Shown here: positions 14,479-22,947 of the stretch, piece after piece
How positions within the stretch are numbered: the first letter of the stretch is position 1
Layout: every line of letters starts with the position of its first letter
From: Prevotella sp. BV3P1
GTDB lineage: Bacteria > Bacteroidota > Bacteroidia > Bacteroidales > Bacteroidaceae
DNA length: 64,000 bases
Assembly: GCF_000479005.1 (NCBI RefSeq)
Contig: NZ_AWXC01000021.1
Span: forward strand, 19,938-83,937
Direction of reading: 5' to 3'
The notes under the pieces: generated by a model
The model's input: only the letters and a program-made list of their open reading frames with translations
Database searches by the model: none
Told to the model about the DNA's origin: nothing
Program-made: the position numbers and the translations under genes

Positions 14479-15749
14479 TTTGAATAATTATTTGGTTTAA
14501 TATTTATTGGATCTATATGCCAGCCATATACTTTTAAATTTTTAGAAAAAACAAAATCTATTAAGCATTTCTGTTGGTATTTCTTAGAACCCTGTTGAAA
14601 TTTTGGCTGCTTCTGTTTTTCGTAGATTACCTGAATCACCTGTGAATAGGTATCGTTGTTTTGCCGTTGTTCCTCGTCAATCTTGGCCATATAGTAATCT
14701 GCTGCATCGGCATCCAAATAAAAATTCAGCAGTTGGCGTACCGTGTCTCTTTGGAAATCTCCATCGAGGCTAAGCCAGTCAGTTTGCTTATAAGTCCTTT
14801 CCTTTGAAATCTTTTTGTCATCTTTCTTTTCGAATGGAAATAGCGGAGTATCGCCTTCCTGCCATGGTCGATCCTTATCGGCATCTTTAGACTTTGGAAA
14901 CTCTCTTGAATAAACGTAAAAGCGCAGGTTCCTGGGTGAGCCGTTTCTGCCACGCCCATAACGGTCTGCCACTTCAAAATCGAACCACACATCACATTGA
15001 TTGTTTTGATAAAGCTCATACAATTCTCGTTGTGCTGGCAGGATAACTTTCTCTACCATCGTTTTGAAACGCTGATATTTCTCTTTTTCCAGCAGCTCTC
15101 CAGTCTTAGGATCATGGAGTTCTGATAGTCCGAAGGTAAAGCGGAAGGTTTCGACCGACATTTTCAAGATTCTCTTCTTGTAAGTTTCATCGGGAGTCGT
15201 AGGGTCGATATAGCGGAAATCACCCGAATAGAGGCAGCATATCTCATAGAATTTTTGCGAGTATTTCGAATTCAGCAAGATTGCCGTATGCAGATTGAGG
15301 ATGGTAAACGACTTGGTAAGATTGATTACGTACTCATACAGTTCTGGAGAGACACGTATGGTATAATCATTTGTCGAGGTGTTCCATCTGAAAGCATCTA
15401 TCCAGTGAAAGTAATCCACCACCAGCTGTTTGTCTTCATTCTCATGAAACTGGATGATTGCTTTTTGGGCCAGAGACCGCACCGTCTTGTAGGTACGCAT
15501 AACGTTGGTATTTCCACCGACCGAAGCCAAATCCCGATCCGTCATATTGAACACGAGGTTCTGCCAGTTATCACGCATCTCCAATCTCATTTCCTCATAC
15601 CGCATCTTGATAGCCTCCGATAGTTTATAGAGAAAACGGCGTTCCATCATCGTATAGCGAAGAGGAGAACGAAGAATAAGGTTGTTGAAACTGAATGAGC
15701 ATTTGCCCACGTCGCCATTTTCAATGAGGGTGATTCGTCTTTTTGTCAT
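14475..15749 (-). CDS. Rep_3-type replication initiation protein (RepA/RepB)
   Basis: A 424-residue protein starting MTKRRITLIENGDVGKCSFS. The region FNNLILRSPLRYTMMERRFLYKLSEAIK and later winged-helix-like blocks (ELYEYVINLTKSFTILNLHTAIL..., YSQKFYEICCLYSG) match plasmid Rep_3 initiators of Bacteroidota. Four 22-bp iterons and an AT-rich tract lie 230-410 bp upstream, as expected for an iteron-controlled theta origin. A promoter TTTG-19-TACATTTG at 15882-15912 and a structured leader (15793-15878) precede it. Its presence in an integrase-bearing element implies an extrachromosomal replicating phase. Confidence 0.85.
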   Translation of the reverse strand: MTKRRITLIENGDVGKCSFSFNNLILRSPLRYTMMERRFLYKLSEAIKMRYEEMRLEMRDNWQNLVFNMTDRDLASVGGNTNVMRTYKTVRSLAQKAIIQFHENEDKQLVVDYFHWIDAFRWNTSTNDYTIRVSPELYEYVINLTKSFTILNLHTAILLNSKYSQKFYEICCLYSGDFRYIDPTTPDETYKKRILKMSVETFRFTFGLSELHDPKTGELLEKEKYQRFKTMVEKVILPAQRELYELYQNNQCDVWFDFEVADRYGRGRNGSPRNLRFYVYSREFPKSKDADKDRPWQEGDTPLFPFEKKDDKKISKERTYKQTDWLSLDGDFQRDTVRQLLNFYLDADAADYYMAKIDEEQRQNNDTYSQVIQVIYEKQKQPKFQQGSKKYQQKCLIDFVFSKNLKVYGWHIDPINIKPNNYSK

Positions 15750-15792
15750 TGTTAACCCCTTTAATTAAATTTTCAGAATTGATAATCCTTGA

Positions 15793-15878
15793 TGTCGTAG
15801 CGAAAATTTGATTAAAGGGTACCGGGAAGACAACTGTCAGCTGGTTCGGTAATTGTATTAAAGCGCATCGAAACGACA
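15793..15878 (-). promoter_or_regulatory. Structured leader A of the rep gene
   Basis: On the minus strand the transcript would open with TGTCGTTTCGA and close with TCGCTACGACA (outer stem). Inside lie two CTTTAAT copies and an inner stem TACCG/CGGTA. The tract ATTAAAGGGGT just before the ATG is complementary to ACCCTTTAAT in the leader, so it could mask the start. Related leaders occur at 17518, 29432 and 55672. Confidence 0.65.
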
Positions 15879-15881
15879 ATT

Positions 15882-15912
15882 CAAATGTAGGTAAATTACA
15901 AGACAGAGCAAA
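15882..15912 (-). promoter_or_regulatory. Consensus promoter of rep
   Basis: Minus strand TTTG (15909-15912), 19-bp spacer, TACATTTG (15882-15889): a full match to the Bacteroidota primary-sigma promoter. The transcript would start at the leader hairpin. Confidence 0.75.
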
Positions 15913-15980
15913 GGAAATGCGACAAAAATTCAAAAAGTCAGATTGTTGCCTTAAATAATCAAGGAAAAGAAGGAGGACTC

Positions 15981-16068
15981 TTCTCAAAAGGTTACTTAAT
16001 CGTTCTCAAAAGGTTACTTAATCGTTCTCAAAAGGTTACTTAATCGTTCTCAAAAGGTTACTTAATAA
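15981..16068. repeat. Four 22-bp iterons (replication origin)
   Basis: Four head-to-tail copies of TTCTCAAAAGGTTACTTAATCG-type units (the last ends AA instead of CG). A fifth partial copy, TTCTCAAAAGGTTAC, lies at 16222-16236. They sit just upstream of the Rep_3 gene and beside an AT-rich stretch (about 16100-16160, with AATAAA and AAGCTTTA repeats) suited to strand opening. This is a typical iteron origin. Confidence 0.85.
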
Positions 16069-16452
16069 CAGGTAAGCACTCTGATTTTCAAGAGCTTACA
16101 ACGCTCTTAAATAAAGCTTATAAATAAAAATAATAAATAAAGCTTTATACGCGCGCGAGAGAAACTTTTAACTAAAGGGAAAAAAATAAGGTCGATGCCG
16201 TACAGAAGCCGAGTCTCCAGTCTTCTCAAAAGGTTACGAAGTGGACTAATGACCGTGGATATTTTTCATAAACTCCCCAAAAAAATCAAGGTTATTTTAT
16301 TTTTATCCCGATAAAACAACGATAAGATTACGACTTTTTCAAAGGCAACCAGTAAGACTATATGCAGCATTGATGTCAGATCGACCTTTTCCCTCCAGTT
16401 CTACCATTCCGAGTAGTGGTGTCACCGATTACCTTTTACCCTTTTTGTTTTT
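16069..16452. other. AT-rich origin flank, no gene seen
   Basis: Contains the AT-rich tract at about 16100-16160, the fifth iteron fragment at 16222, and AACTAAAGGG near 16169, the same phrase that precedes genes after the giant hairpins. No open frame is convincing. Confidence 0.5.
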
Positions 16453-16812
16453 ATGCTTGTTTGTTATTTTGGTTTTATGATTGGCAAAGATTATGGTTAT
16501 TTGAATAACATATATTTTGTTTTTATACTTGTTTGCTATTTTGTTTTTATGATTTGCAAAGTTTATGGTTGTTTGAATAACATATATTTTGCCTTTTTGT
16601 TTAGCAACGTTTATATTCGGTTGCTAAACATATACTTTGTTTTATTGCTTGTTTATTATTTTGGTTTTTTGATTGGTAAAGTTTATGATTGTTTGAATAA
16701 CATATATTTTGTTTTTTTGTTTAGCAACGATTATATTCGGTTGAAAAGCATATACTTTGTTTTATTGTTTGTTTGTTATTTTGGTTTTTTGATTAACAAT
16801 AAAACATATCGA
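16453..16812. repeat. Array of fifteen 24-bp units
   Basis: Exact 24-bp periodicity over 360 bp: every unit starts with TTG or a variant (ATG/ATA). Three unit types recur in order: one with TTGTTATTTTGGTTT, one with GATTGGCAAAG, one with GAATAACATATATTTTG, plus a TTTAGCAACG type. The period is a multiple of 3, so a frame stays open (8-residue aromatic repeats), which I regard as a by-product. Related sequence lies at 50564-50660 upstream of the tra operon. Likely protein-binding iterons (replication control, partition or incompatibility). Confidence 0.7.
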
Positions 16813-17037
16813 CAAATCGAACTTAGCACAGGGTTTCAGGATGAATTTAGAAAGAAATGGGGAAAATGAGATAGAAACATCATGTACAAAGGGATTGAAA
16901 CAGGGCGTAGAAAATGTGTAGCAAGTTGTACCTTTAGGCGCCTATTTTTCAAATCGGCACATAAAGGTTACTTGCCCACAAAAGTGGGAGAAATATCGTC
17001 GCAACTCCGATATTAGGACAAAAAAATGATGCGTCTT
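16813..17037. other. Intergenic region with small inverted repeats, possible oriT part
   Basis: Holds GTACCTTTA / TAAAGGTTAC as an imperfect inverted repeat (about 16927-16970) and CCCAC/GTGGG at about 16975-16990. No gene seen. It lies just downstream of the MobC-like gene; such repeats are common near nick sites but no known nic sequence is recognised. Confidence 0.35.
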
Positions 17038-17439
17038 TTAGATTTTTAGCAATCTTTTGAAGATATCAGATTGCTGCTTTTTCATGGTGGCCATCACTTT
17101 TTTTAGGTCAGAAACATGAGGGAGAATAATTTCTTCGTAGTATTCTTTGTCTAATGCTCCTTTGTAAATTAGTTCATTAGCACGCTTGGTAATCTGATTA
17201 AGATTTACTCCTTGCTTAGAAATTTCGTGATTAAATTCGGTTATCAAGTCGGCTAATTTATTCAAAGATTCGATGCGTTTTACAGTTCCTTTGTCATCGA
17301 ATTGTGCCACTGCATCACGAATCATAGAAGCCATTTGATTGTAATTTTTGGCTTTATTTTTGAATAAGTCCAACTCCTTTTTGTTAAGATGGAGATTGAT
17401 ACGATTTGTCCTTTTGTCTTCTTTCATGCGCTGATTCAA
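17038..17439 (-). CDS. MobC-like relaxosome accessory protein
   Basis: A 133-residue basic protein. The N-terminal RTNRINLHLNKKELDLFKNK is a ribbon-helix-helix-type segment, and GVNLNQITKRANE (about 79-91) matches the conserved G-x-N-x-NQ-x-x-K-x-x-N motif of the MobC family. These proteins bind oriT and help the relaxase open the strands. It is transcribed divergently from the relaxase across a 175-bp gap that is a likely oriT. Confidence 0.85.
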   Translation of the reverse strand: MNQRMKEDKRTNRINLHLNKKELDLFKNKAKNYNQMASMIRDAVAQFDDKGTVKRIESLNKLADLITEFNHEISKQGVNLNQITKRANELIYKGALDKEYYEEIILPHVSDLKKVMATMKKQQSDIFKRLLKI

Positions 17440-17614
17440 TGATATTCTTACTTAAAGATACTAAAATTCGGCGAGGCTATAGAACTTTAATTCAGCTAAA
17501 AATGTTATATTTGCATCGTAGTTTCGAGGCACTTTAATTTATTGACCAATGTGATTTAGCAGATGCCATCCTGGTTATCTTTATCGAAACTACCTTTACA
17601 TCAATTAAAGTGCG
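17440..17614. promoter_or_regulatory. Divergent mob intergenic region: probable oriT and structured leader D
   Basis: Holds a perfect 10-bp inverted repeat GTAGTTTCGA (17518-17527) / TCGAAACTAC (17584-17593) and a second, GCACTTTAATT (17529-17539) / AATTAAAGTGC (17603-17613), the latter ending 1 nt before the relaxase ATG. TATATTTG at 17506-17513 is a -7 box on the plus strand. It is thus both a candidate relaxase binding site (by position between mobC and relaxase) and a member of the leader family at 15793, 29432 and 55672. Confidence 0.6.
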
Positions 17615-19216
17615 ATGATAGCAACTATTCTCCATTCAAGCAGCACATTCAATGCTGTCAATTATAACGAAAGAAAGGTGTCTAAGGGTTCGGCAGAACT
17701 CTTGGAAATCTCAAATTTTGACTATCTTCAAAAAACAGGAAACGTTACAGCTGCCAACTTACAGGAGTATCTAATGAAGTATTCGTCTATCAATCAAAAC
17801 ATCAAGAATACCCAGTTTCATGTCTCCATATCATGTAAGAAGCAGGAATATACGCATGACCAGTTACTGGATATTGCGCATCAGTACCTTAAAGAAATGG
17901 GGTATGCTGACAAGGGACAACCAGTCTTGATCTATGCGCACCACGATACAGGCAACAATCATATCCACATTGTGACGAGCAGAGTTAATCCACAAGGCAA
18001 GAAGATAGAACATGACAACGAAAGACTACGTTCTCAGGCTATCATCAATAAAATCATGGGAATAGAACCAAAGCATGAAGCAAAGAGTATCATTCAGAAG
18101 GCTATGGAGTATTCTTTTGCAACGTTGGGACAATTTCAGGCTATTCTGGAGAGCAATGGGTATGAGAGCTATGTGGAAGATGACCAGCTCAATGTCAAGA
18201 AAGGGGGTACTGTGCTTGATAGCATTGTCATCAAAGAGATAGAACTGGCGATGACAAAGACGACGAAGGAGGAAAGCAGCAAGCAGCGCAAAAGGTTAAA
18301 GGCCATCCTTTTGAAATATAGGGGATTGACTTCAAACAAAGAAGATCTAAATAAGATGCTGAAAAAGAAGCTGGGCATATCTCTCGTCTTTATAGGGAAG
18401 AAAGATGTTCCTTATGGATATATGGTGGTGGATCACAAAAACAAGGCAGTATATAAAGGTAGCGACATCTTAGACATAAAGACTTTACTTGCTTTCAAGC
18501 AGCAGCAAGATATACTTGTCGGAGAAAGTGAGAAGGCTATTTTAGGCTTTGTACACAAACTGATTGAGGAAAACGATAAACTTACTATCGGCGAGATAAA
18601 CAAGTCGCTGTGGTGGAAATATAGGGTCAATATCTATCACGATGGGTATATCAGAGATAAGCAGCGCAAAATTTCGATTGCGGTTGATGAGAAGGACTTT
18701 TCTATTTTACGCAAGAATTTCAGGAGGCAATGGATCCAGGGATTCAATCCTGCGACCGAAGAAGAGAGGGCTATCCTTTGCAAGCTTGGACATATCGATG
18801 ATGAGGGTGTTATTCAGATCTGTCCTGATAGGAACAAAGAAAAGAGTGATGGTACTGTAAACCAAATCAAGGAGATATTGGGGACTGCTGAAAGAGGACA
18901 ACTATATGACAATCTACGTATTGCTAAAATCCTTATATTCAGAAGAGAGGTTTCGGTCTATGCCGTCGATATGGGTAACTCCACAATCGTCAATCTGCGG
19001 GATACGGATATAGACCTATCCCAGTTTGCAACGCACGAGAGGGGGGCGGTAGCTATGCCACCTCCTACAAGTCCACAAAACACAAATTCCCAACATATCA
19101 ATGCTGGGAACTTATTGCGTCCTACTGGCTCTGCCCATAATTCTAATCGTGAGTGGGAAGTTGGCGGAGGAAGTAACTGGGATGATATAGACGACGAGAG
19201 AAGGTTTAAGCGTTAA
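17615..19216 (+). CDS. MOBP-type relaxase (mobilisation nuclease)
   Basis: A 533-residue relaxase of the Relaxase/mobilisation domain family. A Tyr in AVNYNERK (about residue 17) is the probable nicking residue, and HHDTGNNHIHIVTSRV (about 109-124) is the metal-binding histidine motif. The C-terminal half has repeated ERAILCKLG- and RKISIA-type helical blocks and a proline/asparagine-rich tail ending ERRFKR. It would nick oriT, stay bound to the 5' end and pilot the strand to the coupling protein encoded at 32417. Confidence 0.88.
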   Translation: MIATILHSSSTFNAVNYNERKVSKGSAELLEISNFDYLQKTGNVTAANLQEYLMKYSSINQNIKNTQFHVSISCKKQEYTHDQLLDIAHQYLKEMGYADKGQPVLIYAHHDTGNNHIHIVTSRVNPQGKKIEHDNERLRSQAIINKIMGIEPKHEAKSIIQKAMEYSFATLGQFQAILESNGYESYVEDDQLNVKKGGTVLDSIVIKEIELAMTKTTKEESSKQRKRLKAILLKYRGLTSNKEDLNKMLKKKLGISLVFIGKKDVPYGYMVVDHKNKAVYKGSDILDIKTLLAFKQQQDILVGESEKAILGFVHKLIEENDKLTIGEINKSLWWKYRVNIYHDGYIRDKQRKISIAVDEKDFSILRKNFRRQWIQGFNPATEEERAILCKLGHIDDEGVIQICPDRNKEKSDGTVNQIKEILGTAERGQLYDNLRIAKILIFRREVSVYAVDMGNSTIVNLRDTDIDLSQFATHERGAVAMPPPTSPQNTNSQHINAGNLLRPTGSAHNSNREWEVGGGSNWDDIDDERRFKR

Positions 19217-19223
19217 GCCATGA

Positions 19224-20033
19224 CTACCACTCGGCAGTAGGCTTTGGTTGCTTTGCTGGTGCAAAGATTCTGTTAAGATTCTGATGAGATAACGAAACTT
19301 CATCTAAGAAGGATATGAAGATGGTCGCTGAATTGGTTATTCCCATTATAACTTTCATATTCCCTGATTGCCACTCTGCTTTGGGCAAGATTGCCCCCGA
19401 TTTACATAAGCTAAACCAGTGAGCAGAGAATTGGCGGAAAAGCTCACCTTGGTGCAAAGGTTGCAGTTTAACAATGGAGTACTCCTTGGTTGGTTTGCCG
19501 TACTTTTGAGAGAGATAGGTTTCTAATCTTTCAGTAAGGCTAACCAGTTGGTTGTGCTGATCAACATTATGGACATCAAATAAACATTGATTCTTGGGCA
19601 AACGCTCTTGCTCATATAAGGCTGATGGCATATAACAAAAACCTTCCGTTTCAGGTAAAGGAGTTTTAACTGTAACAGAAACTAATTTGTTTTCAAGGAA
19701 ATAGTCGCAATCTGTAAAATAAAGTGGTGATGTTCCTTTTGTATAGTTTTCATTGTCAGAAGCCGTGATGTCGGCGGCTGGGGAGATAATATTATCAACA
19801 TCGAAACCAATCCCATTGATGGAAAGAATATATTTTGACAGCATGGTAATGGAATCTGTTACTTCTGTTGCCTCTTTCTTCTTCTGTGTTTGGCTCCAGT
19901 ATTCATCAAAGTTCATTCCCAACTGATAATAGCCCAAGATAGGCTCTTGTGGCTTATTACCAGTGTCCTCCTGCGCAAAGACGGTGCATGAGAAAAGCAC
20001 TGATAGGATTAGTAGGGTGTATCGACGAATCAT
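19224..20033 (-). CDS. Exported hypothetical protein
   Basis: A 269-residue protein with a signal peptide (MIRRYTLLILSVLFSCTVFA-QE). The body has no recognised motif; it repeats polar segments and ends KPTAEW. Converges with the relaxase (8-nt gap). It is the distal end of the long minus-strand transfer and establishment cluster, so it may be a periplasmic accessory of transfer, which is inference. Confidence 0.7.
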   Translation of the reverse strand: MIRRYTLLILSVLFSCTVFAQEDTGNKPQEPILGYYQLGMNFDEYWSQTQKKKEATEVTDSITMLSKYILSINGIGFDVDNIISPAADITASDNENYTKGTSPLYFTDCDYFLENKLVSVTVKTPLPETEGFCYMPSALYEQERLPKNQCLFDVHNVDQHNQLVSLTERLETYLSQKYGKPTKEYSIVKLQPLHQGELFRQFSAHWFSLCKSGAILPKAEWQSGNMKVIMGITNSATIFISFLDEVSLSHQNLNRIFAPAKQPKPTAEW

Positions 20034-20107
20034 ACATTACTGTTTTTGATTAAAGACTACAAAGATAACGTTATGATATGGATTTTTATTGCTATTTGTC
20101 ATTTATT

Positions 20108-21280
20108 TCACTCACTGGAGCCAAAAACTGACGAAACCAGGCTGTCGTAGGTACGGTGAGCGAGTGATGAGAGTATGGCACTGCGTTCCTTACAGGACGG
20201 CAAATTACAGTAATATCCTCCAATGGTATTGAGGATTGGTGTTTCGGGAAGTGGATGCCCACAATAGCTTGCTGAAATGACGTATTCACCATCTTTTTGT
20301 TTACGGATGAGTACATCAGAATAGGTAAGTTCATCATTGCATTTCAGGTTGAGGAAACTTTCCTTTAATCCTAACTTATATAATGGAACGTCTTTCTTAC
20401 TATTCACTACTAATAGAGGTTGGACGGAACGCAAAGTCTCGACTTGGCTATTATCCAATAGCGCAACGGTTCGGCCACGCAAGCCAAACACATTATATTC
20501 ATACAAGAACACTCCCTTCTGACAGGCAAAAGCATCAATTGCATCATCATCGAAGGTCAGATAAGAATCCTCGACCTGAATAAAAACGATGGTATCAGGC
20601 GAGATTTCACGTTTCTTATCAAGGAACATCTTATATAATGCCGTGTTCTGTGTTCTTTGGTTTCTAAGAGTCTGCGCAGTGGCTTGTATAAGGCTTATCA
20701 TATAAGGTGCTTGCTGTGCAATCAAATCTGATAGATAACCTAACAGAGTAAGTCCTATACGGCTGAAATTCCATTCATGATTTTTGACCAACTCAATCTG
20801 TTCGTTATTGTCGATGCATACCGCAACAGAATGTGCTGTAATAACGATCGAAGTAATGCGTACCTCTCTGATATATCCGACTCCTTCCATTGTAACAGGG
20901 ATAGTTATGATAGGATAGTTCAGGCAATCCTGGCCAACCAGTATGCGCAAATAGTCCAGTGTTTGTTGGGTTGTCGCTGTAGTCAGGACGCTGATTTGAT
21001 TGTTTTTCCTAACGTTGGACGTCTCAATATGGAGTCGTAAATCCAGCAAAATCTTTGCACCGTAGCGAGAAATAACCATATAGGAATAGATGGTATCTCC
21101 GTCAGAGAAATCGGTGATTTCCCAGCCCAACGTAAGGTATAGCTTATCGGCATCGGCACCAATGACGACAAAAGAGGTACCGACATCAAAAAGTACAAGT
21201 GCCTTCTCTGCATCATGCAGAGAGTGGCACTTGTACAATTCTTTCACGAGGTTTTCTAACCTCTTTGTAGATTCTATCAC
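20108..21280 (-). CDS. Hypothetical protein, possibly a divergent MutS-I-type domain
   Basis: A 390-residue soluble protein with a GTG start overlapping the stop of the upstream lipoprotein gene as GTGA (21277-21280). Residues about 20-75 (HDAEKALVLFDVGTSFVVIGADADKLYLTLGW) loosely recall the MutS-I pattern seen clearly in the 27065 protein, but similarity is weak. The rest is unrecognised; a Cys pair near the C-terminus (CNLPSC) could bind metal. Part of the establishment cluster. Confidence 0.6.
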   Translation of the reverse strand: MIESTKRLENLVKELYKCHSLHDAEKALVLFDVGTSFVVIGADADKLYLTLGWEITDFSDGDTIYSYMVISRYGAKILLDLRLHIETSNVRKNNQISVLTTATTQQTLDYLRILVGQDCLNYPIITIPVTMEGVGYIREVRITSIVITAHSVAVCIDNNEQIELVKNHEWNFSRIGLTLLGYLSDLIAQQAPYMISLIQATAQTLRNQRTQNTALYKMFLDKKREISPDTIVFIQVEDSYLTFDDDAIDAFACQKGVFLYEYNVFGLRGRTVALLDNSQVETLRSVQPLLVVNSKKDVPLYKLGLKESFLNLKCNDELTYSDVLIRKQKDGEYVISASYCGHPLPETPILNTIGGYYCNLPSCKERSAILSSLAHRTYDSLVSSVFGSSE

Positions 21281-21780
21281 GGCAAAGGTATTTCAAAGGT
21301 CTTTACTACATTCTTGCCTTCTCGGTCGAAGAATACCCAGCGTTCAGCACGATATTTGATACCGTCTTTATCGACACATTCATAGTCGAGCTTCACTTTC
21401 CAGCCCGACCATTCACCTTTTGGAGTGTTCTTGAAAATCATCGTCTGTACTTCTGTGGCTGCGTTCATCTGCCGACGCATCAGATTTACCGTATATACAT
21501 CAGCTTTGGATATATCAGTTACTCCCTGTGTTTTGGCCATGAGGTTCTTCGTCACAACGTCCATCACCTTTAGCATACCAGTAATCTCTTTACGAGTAAA
21601 GTAGTTTACGCCGAAGGCTGAATCAGGCTCTGTATGGGCAGTCAGTTTCAGCTGCTTGGGATAGTCAAGCGAGGCTTTAAGATTTTCCTGCGCCTTTTCA
21701 AACATTCCGTCCTTGGGTGAATGGCACGCACTTACAAAGGCGCATACTGCGAAGATGAGAATATATGTCAGTTTTTTCAT
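21277..21780 (-). CDS. Putative lipoprotein (167 aa)
   Basis: Signal peptide with lipobox (MKKLTYILIFAVCAFVSAC-H, Cys 19). The mature domain is alpha/beta with GEWSGWKVKLDYECVDKDG and ends KTFEIPLP. Family not recognised. It starts 6 nt after the HU gene ends, in the same operon, and is translationally coupled to the next gene by GTGA. Confidence 0.72.
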   Translation of the reverse strand: MKKLTYILIFAVCAFVSACHSPKDGMFEKAQENLKASLDYPKQLKLTAHTEPDSAFGVNYFTRKEITGMLKVMDVVTKNLMAKTQGVTDISKADVYTVNLMRRQMNAATEVQTMIFKNTPKGEWSGWKVKLDYECVDKDGIKYRAERWVFFDREGKNVVKTFEIPLP

Positions 21781-21786
21781 CGTTCC

Positions 21787-22089
21787 TTAATATTTCATGT
21801 GGTAAATGAGTAAATTCTTGTATGGCTTAAAGCGCACCACCTGATGCTCTGGCACAACGATGGGTGTGTTGTTGGGCGGTGGAGGGGTCATGGTACGCTC
21901 CTTGACAGTTCGTAGCTCGAAACTACCAAAGTTGTCCAGTACGACCCCCTTGCCATCGTCCATAATCTCACTGATTGCACCCAACAGGGCATGAAGGCTC
22001 TGTCGCAATACTTCCTGCGACAAGCCTGACCGTTCTTTTGCCTTTCGCAAAAGTTCATTTAAAGAAACTTGATTCTCTTTCATGTTCAT
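21787..22089 (-). CDS. HU/IHF-family DNA-binding protein
   Basis: A 100-residue HU-like protein. The N-terminal helices (VSLNELLRKAKERSGLSQEV), the core GKGVVLDNFGSFELRTVKER and a Pro-rich arm (PPPPNNTPI) before VRFKPYKNLL are diagnostic. It bends DNA; on this element it may assist integrase/excisionase complexes or relaxosome folding. It lies between the zinc-ribbon and lipoprotein genes. Confidence 0.85.
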   Translation of the reverse strand: MNMKENQVSLNELLRKAKERSGLSQEVLRQSLHALLGAISEIMDDGKGVVLDNFGSFELRTVKERTMTPPPPNNTPIVVPEHQVVRFKPYKNLLIYHMKY

Positions 22090-22091
22090 CT

Positions 22092-22919
22092 TTATTTATA
22101 TGATGTTACTTGTATTTCGTTATGAAGGCCAACTTTCAACGTGAGGGCATGTACGTGACCGAGCTTATCGAAGGCCTCGAAAGGCATTTTTAGCTTACCA
22201 TGATCCAGCAGTTCCTTTGCGTCCTGGAGATTTACCTTATGGCCATAGTAGTGCCTCCATATTTTGAAATCGCATCCGTGTCTATAATTGGAACAGTTAA
22301 AGGCTGTCGGACCAACCAAAACGTCTTGTCCACATACTGGACATTTGCCAATGATTGAAGATAGTTCCACATTACCATTCTCTGTCCTTGTGAGGTAGGC
22401 AGAAAACCACTTGCCTTGCTTGTTGAAAAAACCGTCGAGAATATCACCATTCCCATTACAGAAGGCTTCTGCTTCTTCAACGGTGATATAGCGATTACAG
22501 ATGAAGTTGGGTATGATGAAGTTACATAGTGAGTTGACGGATAGATGGTTGACGCAAGCATACCCAAACCTTGTCTGAATGATTTGTCCTCCACAGTTAG
22601 GACACACTGCATCAATAGGTCGTGTTTCGGTCTCTATATCATAACCCTTACCAGGGTTAATAATAAAGCGTCCCTGATAAGGGAATCCTTTCTGATCGCA
22701 CATTTTCGTATATTCAGTGCAACCATTTCTTATTAGCTGGCGAATCATTCCATCGGTTATATCAATACCATGTGTATGCAGAGGTATTGAAAAACGACAG
22801 CCACCATGCTCTGATGATGGATTTAATCGGTTAGTACAAACGTAATCTCTATTAGTTTTGATAATATGACCATGCCCACATACAGGGCATAGGCCAAACT
22901 CTCTATCTGATTGTTCCAT
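22092..22919 (-). CDS. Topoisomerase C-terminal-type zinc-ribbon repeat protein
   Basis: A 275-residue protein made of three related units, each with a Cys4-type ribbon (CPVCGHG, CPNCGG, CPVCGQD) and a following segment such as FIIPNFICNRYITVEEAEAF or FKIWRHYYGHKVNLQDAKEL. These are the repeats found at the C-terminus of DNA topoisomerase III/I, here without a catalytic domain. It probably binds single-stranded DNA in the recipient or donor. Related to the smaller 11240 gene. It sits 2 nt before HU. Confidence 0.75.
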   Translation of the reverse strand: MEQSDREFGLCPVCGHGHIIKTNRDYVCTNRLNPSSEHGGCRFSIPLHTHGIDITDGMIRQLIRNGCTEYTKMCDQKGFPYQGRFIINPGKGYDIETETRPIDAVCPNCGGQIIQTRFGYACVNHLSVNSLCNFIIPNFICNRYITVEEAEAFCNGNGDILDGFFNKQGKWFSAYLTRTENGNVELSSIIGKCPVCGQDVLVGPTAFNCSNYRHGCDFKIWRHYYGHKVNLQDAKELLDHGKLKMPFEAFDKLGHVHALTLKVGLHNEIQVTSYK

Positions 22920-22947
22920 TAAAGTACCTTTTTATTATGGTTAATGT

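Noticed and set aside
15721..15987. 88-codon minus-strand frame upstream of rep
   Set aside because: Overlaps the rep promoter, structured leader and first iteron.
16453..16812. CRISPR array
   Set aside because: Units are contiguous 24-mers without unique spacers, and no cas gene is in the window.
16453..16869. Open frame encoding 8-residue aromatic repeats
   Set aside because: The 24-bp period keeps it open automatically. No promoter or convincing start, so treated as a DNA repeat array.
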